A stretch of DNA of 64,000 nucleotides from Plectosphaerella cucumerina (Eukaryota; Ascomycota; Sordariomycetes; Glomerellales; Plectosphaerellaceae), in the NCBI GenBank assembly GCA_020746995.1, contig JAGPXD010000002.1, positions 558,001-622,000 on the forward strand, written 5' to 3'. The notes beneath the pieces are model-generated. The model saw nothing but the letters and a program-made list of their open reading frames with translations, made no database searches and was not told the origin of the DNA. A program made the position numbers and the translations under genes. Each line of letters opens with the position of its first letter. The stretch's first letter is position 1. This document shows, piece after piece, positions 10,701 to 21,182 of this stretch.

Positions 10701-12019
10701 CCGACCGTTCTGTTCTTGGCTGGCACGGGCGGCAGACCAGACGGGATGATTGACTGGACTGGATGATGGCGGGTTGGCTGGCTGGCTGATGCGCGGTTCA
10801 TCCGGACGCTCTCCCTCCCCCCTGGCCTGAAGCGTCCCGGTTCTTGTTCCCCGGGAGCCCACTGGCACTGCAGGCGCATGCTGCCACGCCACCACCCTGC
10901 TCAGAGCCCTGGTCCACCTCTCGAGAAAAAGAGCGAGCCACTGACGCTTGGTCGGCGGCGACGTCCCACCCGTTGGGACCCTTCAGGAGTCTGGAACTGG
11001 AAGGACGAGGCCTTTCGCGGTCCTTCTCTGCAGAGGGGGCGGTTCCATTGCGGAGCCGCCAACGCTCGATGATGGGGTCGTGATGGCGGAAGAACCTGAA
11101 GAGGGGGGGCACTGGCAGCATGTGTCCCGGAGGTGCCCCAAAGGAGTCACGGCAGCACAGCGGCAGCAGCTACAGTTGTCGCGCGCGTATCAGTGGTGCC
11201 GAAGGTATACCCGCAGCGAATCGTGTCCGGCAGGTACCTCTCGTGGGGACGGAGCAGGGTCCCGGTGCTTGTTTGGGGCTTCTGTTCTCCCCCGTTTACC
11301 CGGTACCGCTCGCTGTTTCTGGCGGACTTGCCCCTCGGAGCTGGGAGCGTTTGTCGCCGTGCTTCATGTTGGGCGCTTATACACGTCGATTCGCTGTGGC
11401 CCCCCTCCCAGACAGTGACTGTGCTTTTTCCCGAGGGGAGTGCGGCCTGCGACGACGTGGCAGAAGTACCGGGCAACCATCACAAGCAAACAAGAAAACA
11501 AATCCCGCCTCAAGAAAACAACTAGCAGTGCCACCGCCAAGGGGTGCGACCAAGTATCTTCGTTGTGGACCGACCTTTTGGACCTGCGTCGACTTGGTCG
11601 CTGCCCACTGGTTAGCCAAGCTACGCCAGGGAATACATGCTCGTCGTACCTGCATCAGGGCACCAAAGCTTGTACCCCGCGGCAAGGTACTTGGGCGCTG
11701 CCCTGGCTGCCCGTCGTTGCTTCCCGATGTCGTGTCCTGGCGGGACAGGGAAGGTCCTTCCCACGGGCTGGACAAAGACGCTGCGCGGCGGACGAGCGCA
11801 GTTGCCAGTCGCCAGGTCCCGCCCCCTGCGTCGTTCCCCACCCACACCTTCCTCTTCCACCACACCACCTCAGCACCACCTGCCGACAACACAGAACGTT
11901 GTCCCTGGCGCCTTCCCTTCCCGACAGGCGCAAAGACCCCGGCCTGCCGTTTCTCGTCTCGTCTTGGGTCTGGGCCCGAAGGAAAGGGAAGGGGCAGCCC
12001 CTGGTCTTGCCCTGGCGCG

Positions 12020-12043
12020 CCCCCCCCCCCCCCCCCCCCCCCC
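12020..12043. repeat. Homopolymer run of 24 C
   Basis: An uninterrupted stretch of 24 cytosines lies about 685 bp upstream of the GH128 start, in a region rich in short G and C runs (G9 near 10187, G8 near 12222). Its exact length may be unreliable in any assembly. Confidence 0.9.
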
Positions 12044-12727
12044 TGGCGGATACCACCTCGGATCTCCACACCTCGTTGACCAGGTCCATCATCCGTCGTC
12101 CCGCCTTCAACGACAAGCACCACGCAACCACGCCCACGCACGCTCGTTCTCGACTCAACGGGCCCCGGCCTGGTCAGTCACACCAGCAGGCCAGGCCAAG
12201 CACCGAGGCCAGGGACAGGGAGGGGGGGGCCGTTTCCCTTTCCCGCTTCTTCGTGTTTTTTCTCCGATGCCAGCACCACACTGAAGCAGCAGGCGCACGA
12301 GTATATCTATCCGCCCCTCCTCTTCGTGCCCCCCCCAGACCCTCTCTCGCTCTTGTTTCCCCTTCACCAAACCGTCTCACGTTCCCTTTCACCACCCCGG
12401 GTCATTCCTTTCGCCCCTCCCCCATAGGTCGCCAGTTTCGACTTTCAAGCAGCTAGTCACCTCTCGCCGCTTCACTTTCCTTGACGAGTCTTTGATAGAC
12501 GCGCCAACTCGCAAAACCCTCCTTTGTGTATCTCGCCATACACTCACCATCCTTCAGTACCTCGACGGTCCATCCAATCCCATCCCATTCTCGAACTCAA
12601 GACAATCCCGTTGTGCAAGTCACCAGGACTCGAAGCTTCTCGCCCTCCATAAAAACCGCTCCTCCTATCCTCGCACAGACAACCCCGTCTTCGTTCTTCA
12701 AAAACCACCAATCAAACCACCATCAAA

Positions 12728-13885
12728 ATGTTCACCAAGCAGTTCATCACCGGCCTTGCCAGCCTGGCCCTCGCCAACCAGGCCACCGCCCTCAACATGT
12801 TCCGCGCCGAGGACAAGCGTGGCCTCCGCGTTCACACCCACGTCGAGGTCGTCACCCACTGGGTGACCGTCACCGCTTACGACGGCCAGGAGCCCGCCGC
12901 TCCCACCACTACCTCGGAGGCCTTCGTTGCCCCGGCCCCTGAGCCCACCCCCGAGGTTGCCGAGCCTGAGCCTACCCCGGAGCCCGTTGTCCAGGAGGAG
13001 GCTGCCCCCGTTGAGCCCGTCGCCCCCGTCGAGGCCGCCCCTGCCCCCGCCGCCACCACCTCGGCCGCTGCCGCCCCTGTCGTTGAGGATGAGCCTGTGA
13101 AGCAGGTCGAGACCGACAACTCCAGCTCCGGCTCTTCCTCCTCCGGTGGCTCCACCACCACCTCCGGCAGCAAGCGTGGTCTCGCCTTCAACAAGGCCGA
13201 GCTCACCTCCGCCTTCACCTCCTCTGACAAGATCAGCTGGGCCTGGAACTGGGACTCCAGCGCCAACGGCCTCGACTCGAACGTCGAGTACGTCCCTACC
13301 CTCTGGGGCCCCATCGACATGCACACTGCCCGCTGGAACGAGAACGCCGAGGCCGCCATCGCCAAGGGCTCTACCCACCTCATGTCCTTCAACGAGTGCG
13401 ACATCGCCTCCCAGTGCAACCTGCCCGCCTCTGCCGCCGCCGACGCCCACGTCCAGTACCTCAACCCCTTCGGCGACAAGGCCAAGATCGGCGCTCCCTC
13501 CGTCAGCAACAGCAACATCGGCGGCCAGGGCCTCGACTGGCTCCGCGACTGGGTCTCCGCTTGCGAGACCAAGGGCTGCAAGTACGACTTCTGCAACGTC
13601 CACTGGTACTCTCCCCTCAACGCTGCCGAGACCCTCTACTCCCACATCAAGGAGGCTTCCAAGATCTGCGGCGGCAAGCCCATCTGGCTCACCGAGTTCG
13701 CTCCCCTTGGCGACAGCGGCGCCGAGGCCTCCCCCTCCGAGTCTTCCTCGTGGCTCAGCGGCGGTGTCCTCTCTGAGCTCGACAACCTTGCCGAGCTCGA
13801 GCGCTACTCCTTCTTCATGGTCGCCGACGGCAAGCTCACCAGCGGTTCCGGCCTCTCCGCCTCCGGCGAGGCCTACCTCTCGTAG
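12728..13885 (+). CDS. Secreted GH128-type cell-wall beta-1,3-glucanase (Asl1-like)
   Basis: A single exon encodes 385 aa; the start is the ATG in a CATCAAAATG context. Residues 1-21 are a signal peptide. Residues 32-150 are an acidic Pro/Glu/Ala linker followed by a Ser/Gly/Thr tract. Residues 151-385 are the glycosyl-hydrolase catalytic core with WAWNWDS (171-177), FNECD (E223, likely acid/base) and WLTEFAP (E323, likely nucleophile). The family cleaves beta-1,3-glucan and is typically wall-associated. Two dibasic sites, DKR-GL (30-31) and SKR-GL (149-150), suggest Kex2 processing that would free the catalytic core. Codon use is almost exclusively C-ending, much stronger than in the neighbours, pointing to very high expression; the CT/CAAA-rich leader agrees. 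No GPI signal is visible at the C-terminus. Confidence 0.9.
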   Translation: MFTKQFITGLASLALANQATALNMFRAEDKRGLRVHTHVEVVTHWVTVTAYDGQEPAAPTTTSEAFVAPAPEPTPEVAEPEPTPEPVVQEEAAPVEPVAPVEAAPAPAATTSAAAAPVVEDEPVKQVETDNSSSGSSSSGGSTTTSGSKRGLAFNKAELTSAFTSSDKISWAWNWDSSANGLDSNVEYVPTLWGPIDMHTARWNENAEAAIAKGSTHLMSFNECDIASQCNLPASAAADAHVQYLNPFGDKAKIGAPSVSNSNIGGQGLDWLRDWVSACETKGCKYDFCNVHWYSPLNAAETLYSHIKEASKICGGKPIWLTEFAPLGDSGAEASPSESSSWLSGGVLSELDNLAELERYSFFMVADGKLTSGSGLSASGEAYLS

Positions 13886-15091
13886 GCGCGTCACCCCAGC
13901 CGGGGCGATGCTCCTCCATCTTCTCGTACACAGTTTCCTTCTCACTGGTACATTAAAACATCCGAGTCGCGGCTCGCCCCGGCTCGACATCTTCACTTCT
14001 TGTACATTCACTTATCACTCCCATTTCTTTCTTCCATCTCGCATCCGGAGGGTTTCATTCGCTGGATTCATTTCCCCACTTCCCACTTGGATGATTTTCA
14101 CGACAAACGGGGAACGGGGCTCTCCCTAGGGTCTCTACTATCTTTGGGATACCCCCGGAACACAGGTGTTTGGTGCTCTTTTTCATCACGCACACGCACA
14201 GAAATGTTGTCTTCGGTTTGGACACATTTTTTCAGGAACATAGAACAGGACAAAACGGCACACAGGATACAGGGAACGGGGTTCTGGCGCGAACCCCGAG
14301 GGCATGAACAACAACACTGGGGAGGTTTCCGTCGTTCAGTCGACAGGCCGACCCATGAGCTACGAGCACAATGAAAAGAAACGCACAAGCGTTCATTGCA
14401 ATCATTATTTCTCCTCTGTGCAATCGCCATCGTGAAGAGTGATGTTGATGTCGACCAGGGTCAAGCCTTGACAACAAGTGGTGCTCATTTCCCCCGCAGG
14501 ACGCCATCTCGGCCACTGCCGGCGTCGATCCGCCTTGAGCAGGGGGCGGACGCCCACGCGGACGGGACCGCAGCCGCCGCGGGAGATCGTGGGTCGCAAT
14601 CTCATGATGCAGCTGGCAATTTCCGCCTTCTCGGGACAAGACAGGGACATCCTTATCTGATCTTTGGGGACTTGGCACGCATCTGTTGACGACATGTCGA
14701 TCGCGAGGAGGGTCAAAATTGGCAGATTGCAAGTCTTCCCAAGTCATCCGGGTAAGTTACCCACTGAGGAACATCCCGCACATCCGTCACGCGCATCGTG
14801 TGTTGATGCCAGTTGACTATTACTAGTGTCATACTCATTCATGTAGTGGTATATATGATGCTCCCTTCCCCCCCCTCTGGACACCAAGAAATCCAAACTC
14901 CCCTACCCGGACCGACCTTGCGCTTGACATCCAAGTCAACCAGCATATGCCCTGCCCCGAGTCTAAAATGGAAAACCTTGCCAACCCAAGACTCCCCAAA
15001 TGTGTGTATCATGTACTGCTCCGTGCGTGTGGTTGGAGCGTGTGAGAAAAGGAACCGAAAAGGAAAACATCGACTGGTGTTCGTGTAATAA
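13886..15091. other. Convergent intergenic region, 3' ends of GH128 and 7TM genes
   Basis: This 1.2-kb gap holds the 3' untranslated regions of two converging genes. The only item of note is a minus-strand ORF with a signal-peptide-like start at 14232-14405, listed separately. No other coding signal was found. Confidence 0.6.
14232..14405 (-). CDS. Possible small secreted protein (57 aa), weak
   Basis: ATG at 14405 (or 14396) to a stop at 14232. The product begins MIAMNACAFLFIVLVAHGSA, a reasonable signal-peptide-like stretch ending in a small-residue cleavage motif. About 37 residues with four or five cysteines follow (CRLND, then SCVPFCPVLCS at the end). No family is recognised. It lies between two converging genes and could equally be a chance frame in 3' UTR sequence. 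No splice sites are required. Confidence 0.15.
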   Translation of the reverse strand: MIAMNACAFLFIVLVAHGSACRLNDGNLPSVVVHALGVRARTPFPVSCVPFCPVLCS

Positions 15092-17160
15092 TCACGTCCG
15101 AGGGTGGTGCCGGCCGCCGTCCTGTTTTCCGGCGGTAATCTCTGTCGTGGCATACGACAGGTAGGCATCCTCGTTGAAGACGCCCGCGGCGTCTGATCTC
15201 CGTCCGCCTGCCCATCGGCGTCCTCTCCGTTCGGCAAGATCGCTCGTGGGGAGGGCCGCCTCCCGCAGGCCTGATTCCTCAAAGGTGGTGGTGTTGCCGG
15301 GGCGCGACTCGCGGCTGATGGTGGTGGTCACCATGACGCCGCTGCCGAGGATAGTGCGTGGGCCGGAGGTGCCCAGTTCGTCGGTGCGGGTGATGTGCGG
15401 TGGTGGCGGCGCGTGCATGGGTTGTGCGTGTCCGACCATTGATGAAGACGCTGCGTCGTGTCTCTGCTTGTATGCGGTGTCGTCACCATCAGACCTGCGG
15501 CCGCCGACGGCGATGTCGCCCATGTCGTCCAGAACGCGCTTCTGGCTTGAAGTCCGTCGCAGACCCGGCTCGAGGTGCTCCTTGATATCCTCGTCAAACT
15601 CGGTAGCTCGACTACTAGGGAATCCCTTGCTGGACGGGCTGAAGTCGATCTTGTTCATGGCCACATCATCGGCGCAGAAGCCGTTGTTGTTGACGCTCAG
15701 GTGGCGACGGTGGTGATCTGGTTGCCGGTCGTGGGGGTAGCTGATGTCGGTTCCACGTCGTGCAGGATCGGTATTGTTGGTGGAAGAACCGGCGTGGTCC
15801 TTGGATGTGACCCATTGTACGACGGCGGCGGAGAAAAGGACTAAACTGTTAGTTGGTGGCGAGGAATACGCAGAATGGATCGGCTTACTGTCGCTGTTGC
15901 AGCACATGAGGCAGACCCATCCGGGCTCGCCGTCAAGTACCATGAGCACGGTGAGGTTGCTGCAAGATATCAGACAAGTTTATCACAACAAGGTTTCTGA
16001 GAAGGCTTACATGATACTGCTGGTCAAAGTGCACACGGCACCAACAAAGGTGCGCAGAGCCAGAGTCCGAAGATTGATGTTTGCTGGGGTCTTGGGAAAG
16101 TTCTTGAAACTGTAGAGGTCTGGGGAACTGTCAGTGGTGAAACTTGACAGACGGGCCAAGATGACGTACTCTTCAACGGGATCAGGAAGAGGATCGTCAG
16201 GTAGACGTTGACGACGGCGTCGAAGGAGATGAGGGGGATCATGGATTTCTTCTGCATGCCGATCACGCATAGTTGGTTCTCGAGGCGGGTGATGCGGCTG
16301 TTCGCAGAGGTCAGTGGGTAGGCGCAGGAGCAGACGAGACGTGCTATCTTACTAGATGAAGTTGAAGATGGCAATAACAACGTAGACTCCTGTTCGTGGT
16401 GTCAGCACTGTGCGTGCAAAGATAGGCCGGCCGACTGACCCAGCATGCCGAACGAGTTGAATAGGTACAGCTTGGACTTGAGTCGATGCTTAGGCGTGCC
16501 GCGAACGATGTGCTGCGGCGTGTTAATGTCCCATCGCCAATCCGGACTGCCAAGAAATATGACCTACAGCTCGCTCCACCAGGAAGAGATAGATCAACTG
16601 AAGCGGGTCAGTACAAGTCGATGGGGACGTGAAGCTGAAGTCAGACATACAATCTGGACCAAGTTAGCGCGGTTTCCTCAACGCGGACAAAGAAGCTGGG
16701 ACTTGCCTTGGTGGTGACATAGCAGACGAGACACAGGAGGATAGCTCCGTCGCAAATTTTGATGCTCGTGTTGACGCCCAGGGCAAACTGAAGGATGGCG
16801 GTTACGAAGACGAAGAGGTATGAATCGATGTAGATGAGATACACGACTGGAGGAGCTCGTCAGCGCAGGTGGGGGTGGCCAGATGAGGAATATGCTCACG
16901 CCAGACGACGAAGGGCAGCCGTGTCCACGTTTTAGTGCTGAGGATTCGTTGTGCTACATGGTTGTTAGTTGTCGTGCTCAACGGGATGCCTCTCCTCGGA
17001 GGGACGGCGGCAGGAATGCGAGGTACGGACTGAGGAAGCCTGAGATGACGGTGATGGAGGCCAGGACCAGGATGACACTGAAGATGACACCGGTGAGGGG
17101 TTCTGCGACGTGCAAGCTCCTCGAGGCGAGCATGTCGGAGACGATGTTGGAGGGAGCCAT
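15092..17160 (-). CDS. Seven-transmembrane receptor-like protein, 11 exons
   Basis: Exons complement(17027-17160, 16900-16937, 16707-16846, 16651-16653, 16568-16597, 16440-16512, 16353-16389, 16170-16297, 16011-16119, 15889-15959, 15092-15840) give 503 aa with consistent phase throughout. Seven hydrophobic segments fall at roughly 19-44, 55-80, 86-110, 122-148, 173-196, 215-242 and 246-268. A polar, probably cytoplasmic tail of about 230 residues follows. Signature stretches are VTTKILIYLFLVERAHIVRG, PLISFDAVVNVYLTILFLIP and GEPGWVCLMCCNSDILFSA. I recall this as a conserved, uncharacterised fungal membrane family; ligand and partners are unknown. The first donor (GTACCT at 17026) is weak and exon 2 is the least certain part. 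Intron 3 uses a GC donor. The 3-nt exon adds one Ile. Confidence 0.75.
16651..16653 (-). other. Apparent 3-nt micro-exon (ATT) of the 7TM gene
   Basis: The triplet ATT is flanked by two 53-nt segments that each look like an ideal intron. Upstream is GCAAGT...GCTAAC...TCCAG (16654-16706) and downstream is GTATGT...TACTGAC...TTCAG (16598-16650). Splicing both adds one Ile between VTTK and LIYLFLVE. Skipping it also keeps frame, so phase alone cannot decide. Confidence 0.5.
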
Positions 17161-20100
17161 GTCGAGAGGTCTTGATGTGCGGCGGCAGAGGCGACAGGAC
17201 CGAGGACTGAGACTCGACAGACACAGGGGCAGGGGCCGGGACCTATGTAGTGATACTAGGGCACGACCACCTTGAGAGGGCGGGGGGGCGAGAAGAGGAG
17301 ATGACAGATGAAGAAGATCCCTGACGTTCTCAAGTTGACCGATGAGGGGGGACTCGGAGGCGAGACAAGAACAGTCGGCGCACGCTCAGGTCGGGACAGG
17401 GACCCTGCGGCGGATGATATAGCAAGGAAGATGGCTGTCGCGGGGAGAGAGATCAGCCCTGCCCGCGGCGCTCCCAGAGGGGCGATTGCACTAGGAAAAG
17501 CGAGTTCTGACTCGAGAATGCCCGGACTACTGGGGGCCCGTTGGCGGGAAGGGAAAGATGAGCCCTCCTGGTGCGGTTAAGCTTCAGCTAGAGGGCAGCA
17601 CTGGCAAGAGATGAGATTGAACAACGCTCGGGGCGCGCACAGAGGAAGATGGCTGCCGTGCTGGCCGTGGGCCAAAGACGCTAGGTACCAAGTACTAGAC
17701 CTCTGCCAGCTTGGTTGGAGTGGACGGGAGAGAAGGGGTTTGGTTGGCGGGCGACCTAGCGCGCGCTGCCGGCAGTCTGGAGGAGGGCTGGTCGGATTTC
17801 CAAGAGCCGCGGTCGTTGGACTATGAGGAGCCTAGGACAGCCACAAGTCCGGGCGGCTGCAGGGCGCTGTCGCGAACTACGGACGCTGTGGCGGCCTGGC
17901 CAGAGTTCAGGTTCGTCGCGAGTCTCCATCGAAGGTCTTGGCGATTTTTCGAGGGACATGACAAGACGTCCTGTGCCACGGGCATGAGGAGGCCGTTCTG
18001 GGCTGCTTTAGCCGGGCAGACGCTCGCTTGCTTTTTCCCTCGCCCACGCCGCCGGGGCATGGGAGTGGCCCTGGCCCTGGCAGGGCGCATGTCGGAAAGA
18101 CAAGTGCCAGACGCAGGTGATGGGGGCTGAGAGACAATGTCGAAAGGGGGGTGCCCGAGACGAAGATGGCCAAGAGTGAGACATGGGAAAAGAAGGAACG
18201 CGCCCCGTGCTCCCGGGTATCGGGGGACTTGACTTGGGGGGAGCGGCCCAATAGCCAGGTACCGGGCGACGGACAGGTGCAGGCGCGGCGCTCGTAGTGC
18301 CAGTGGTCCCTGGTGGTTAGGGTCGTGATCGTAGTGGTGGTGGTGGTCGCGGACCGGGAGATGGGTGAAAGGGGGGACGCTTGACTGACTAGCCAGCGGG
18401 CGGGACGGCGGCGATCCTCCCAGGTCCGGTGTGTGTCTGGTGTCTGAGCCGCTGTCCCGTCATGGAAGCTTCAACCCGAACCCTCCAGCGGTTCGTAGAG
18501 TAACGGCGGTGACGAACTTGGGGGATCCGGAGACGGACCCGGGGTGCAGGTTTGTGTCAAGGCCAGAGCTTGTTTGTGGCCGTTTGAGCACAGCGGTGAG
18601 GGGTGCAAGGGCGGTGTTTGTCTGGCGTCAGAGCACGTCGAAGTCGACGTTTCAGAGGCAAAGGTTGACGGAACGTCTCTCTTTTAGGACCGGCGAATCC
18701 CCGTGCAGACAAACGGAGGGATAGGCCAGCGGAATGCCACGTCCAGTCCCGCGGGCAAACTCGAGGCAGGTCGAGGGAGGTCGAGGCCGAGGTCGAGCTG
18801 ACATGTCAGTTCTCGCTCTCGCTTGTTGCTCAGGGGCAGCAAGCAACAGGCAGACAAACGAGACCATGCGCTTCAGGAGGTGTCCGACGCTTTTCGGTGG
18901 AAGAAGCAATTCGACGACAGTGCGGTGTTGTGAAATTGCCGCATCAGGCAGGCTTTGATTTGAGGTTCACTGCACACTGGAAGCCCGGGCTTCAGGGCGG
19001 CCGTGCCTCAGACATTGGGCGGAGGGTGACCGGAGAGGGAAGGTACTCGCATTGGTACCTAGCTCCTGCCCTGGCTTGCCTTGCCGTTTGACAACCACGA
19101 AGAAGCAACGATTTGCTGTGCCTGCCAGTCCGAAATCCCCTCCCCCAATACCCCTGGCTGCCCTGCCCGCATTTGAGTTTGCACTTGACGACACCGACCG
19201 ATCTCCGCCTCTCGACGCCCGGGCCTTGTTGCTGTTCTAGCACTGGAAGCACAGACACGCTGCGCTCCTCCCCCACTCCCGCGGCCCTGCTGCCCTGCTG
19301 CCCTTGCCCTGTAGCTGGACCTTCTCGATGCGGCGCTGGTGCTGGCTGACGCCTGGCGCTGCTAAAATGCCCGCCGCTGGGCCCTTTTCCCAGCCCAGCC
19401 GTTTTGGCTGAACCCGCCCGCCGGGTTGCGTGTCGGGGCGGGCGGGCGGCGCCATGATCTCTCCTTCCCCGGCCCCGACCGTCAGCTAGAGGGCGCCTGC
19501 CGCAATTGTAGACAAATTAATCGAGGAAGCTGCTTCTGGCATTGCACTGTGCCTCCCCTCCTGCATGGTCAGTGCTCGGGTTGCACCTTCCCGGTCAGAC
19601 CTTTGATGATGGAGGCGGCCAATCAAGGTCCGCCAGTGACGACCGCCCGCCATTCTATTCGCGGGTGGCCTGTGACGAACGACGACGCCGGCATCGACCA
19701 GGCTCGCCCGAAGTCACCCAGATTTCCGAAATTCAACCTGTGATTCCGATGGTGGCTTGCTTGCAGATCCAGCTTGCGAAAACTTCGTCTCGACTCAAGT
19801 TTCCGAGGGTTGCATGTGTTGGACATACCAAACTACCAACCACATTGCAGCCCTCTGTCGCAATTGCATGTGGCTGGCCAGCACACCTCGCATCGTCTCG
19901 TATATCGACCCGGACTTGCCTCCGGACTGCTACTTGCTGTGCTGCTCCCCAGCACGAACACGTACCTCCGACACTCCCCCCTTCTTCACTACACCTCGAC
20001 CGCCACCGGGACGTGCCCTCGCCGTCGTCCCAAAATCCAACAACAAAAATCAACAAACCTGCGCCTCCAGATCACCACCCACAGACCTCCCCCAGTCCGA

Positions 20101-21182
20101 GCGGCACATCGTCTCAACTAGCCGCGCCCCGAGAGTCATGTATCCGCAGCCACCCAGGTCCCCCGACTCCCTATCGGAAGGCCCGCGGCCCCCGCCCCGG
20201 TAGATCCGCGCATCCTCCCCGAGTCATTTAGTTCTTCAAGGCCCTTCCCGTCGAAACCTCCAGCCCTTCCTTGGCAGACCGACCATTCCCAAAGCAAGGC
20301 AGGAAGCTCTCCGTCCCAAGAATACCAAAGGGACTACTGGATTACTTATCTACCTATGCCCCTTTGCGACAAACGCAATCATCCTGTTGTTATGGCGCCT
20401 CCCAGCTCTCAACCCGTGCTCCCCCGCCGCCATCAAGCGCTTCGTCGTCAGGATCCGTTCACTCACTCATCTCGAGACGAACCTAGCACGCAAGCGTCCC
20501 CCGATGCGCTTGATCACTCGCATCCTGAAAATACCCGCCATATCGAGCAGTCCCGACGGAAATCTATTTCCCCAGGGGTCAACGCGCTGGCCCGCCGGCC
20601 GGTACACCATGCGGGATCCAGCAGGTGATCGTCGAGCCCGGCGCCGGCACAGCGGCGCCTTTTTGACTTTGCCCGGCACTCACAAGATGCAGGGTGCGAC
20701 AGAGCAAGACCACGTGCAGAAAAGGTACCCTCACCGCGATGGCACGTGAAACCGTGACTCCCACGTTGATTTCCCCCTGCGCCGGAGCATTATGGTGGCG
20801 AACACGTTGTATTCTCTCCGCCTTCTTCGTCTGCAGCGGCTCGAGGCCGGTGTAGATCCACGACACTGTGCCTCCTAGCTACAAATCTCCACATCTTCCC
20901 AAGCCCGGTTCGTGATGATGCCGTGAAAATCAAACCCTCGGCCTAGGCCGTAGCCCAGACCGCTTTCCTGTAACGCCGTGAAATGCTGTCTCCCTTCTGC
21001 GGGCCCGTCATATGCTTCTGTTTGGTGACCTCCGGGATATGTCCGTAAACCTAGTAACCGTCCCAACGCCGTGCGTAGTGTAACAGATGTTGCATCTGCG
21101 AGTAGTGCAACTCATCCCTATTGCCCTCTCGGGGCTTCTTCCATGTCCATGACACAAGCCATGTCGTCAGACCGCCGCTTAC
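17161..21182. other. 4-kb gap, upstream of the 7TM gene
   Basis: The 7TM gene points away from this stretch and the RING gene ends at its right side. Most of it has only short overlapping frames. The exception is about 20.1-20.9 kb, where a CA-rich leader-like sequence precedes an ATG and long open frames (separate entry). A single TCGTATA lies at 19898-19904. Confidence 0.5.
20138..20749 (+). other. Coding-like stretch with a broken or unresolved frame
   Basis: A CA-rich, leader-like sequence (about 19.95-20.13 kb) ends in an ATG at 20138 that opens MYPQPPRSPDSLSEGPRPPPR and then hits TAG at 20201-20203. One register away the frame continues as a Ser/Pro/Gln-rich, hydrophilic sequence (VDPRILPESFSSSRPFPSK, later ALPWQTDHSQSK and HPENTRHIEQSRRKSISPG) to a TGA at about 20625. 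A 1-nt offset at the CCCCGG run, or a 32-nt GTAGAT...TTTAG segment, would join them. The latter is shorter than fungal introns usually are. The other two frames are also open for 70-180 codons, so coding status is not proven. It could be a damaged or mis-called gene. Confidence 0.25.

Larger units (their letters stand above)
7631..12727. other. 5.1-kb gene-free stretch, promoters of the Zn2Cys6 and GH128 genes
   Basis: The two flanking genes are transcribed away from this gap. Long open frames exist here in several overlapping registers (for example near 9.36-10.18 and 11.1-12.5 kb), but none shows a domain, a plausible start or codon bias like the neighbours, so I treat them as GC-driven noise. 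From about 12.25 kb to the GH128 start the sequence becomes CT-rich and then CA-rich, typical of the leader of a strongly expressed gene. It contains a 24-C run and several G8-G9 runs. Confidence 0.6.

Noticed and set aside
11120..12456. Overlapping plus-strand ORFs of 319 and 338 codons before the GH128 gene
   Set aside because: Two registers are open at once over the same bases, one runs through the 24-C tract, and neither has domains or sensible starts. This is GC-rich leader and promoter sequence.
12698..14011. 437-codon ORF antisense to the GH128 gene
   Set aside because: Strong C-ending codon bias of the sense gene removes stops from the opposite frame. The antisense product is low-complexity Gly/Val/Leu with no domain.
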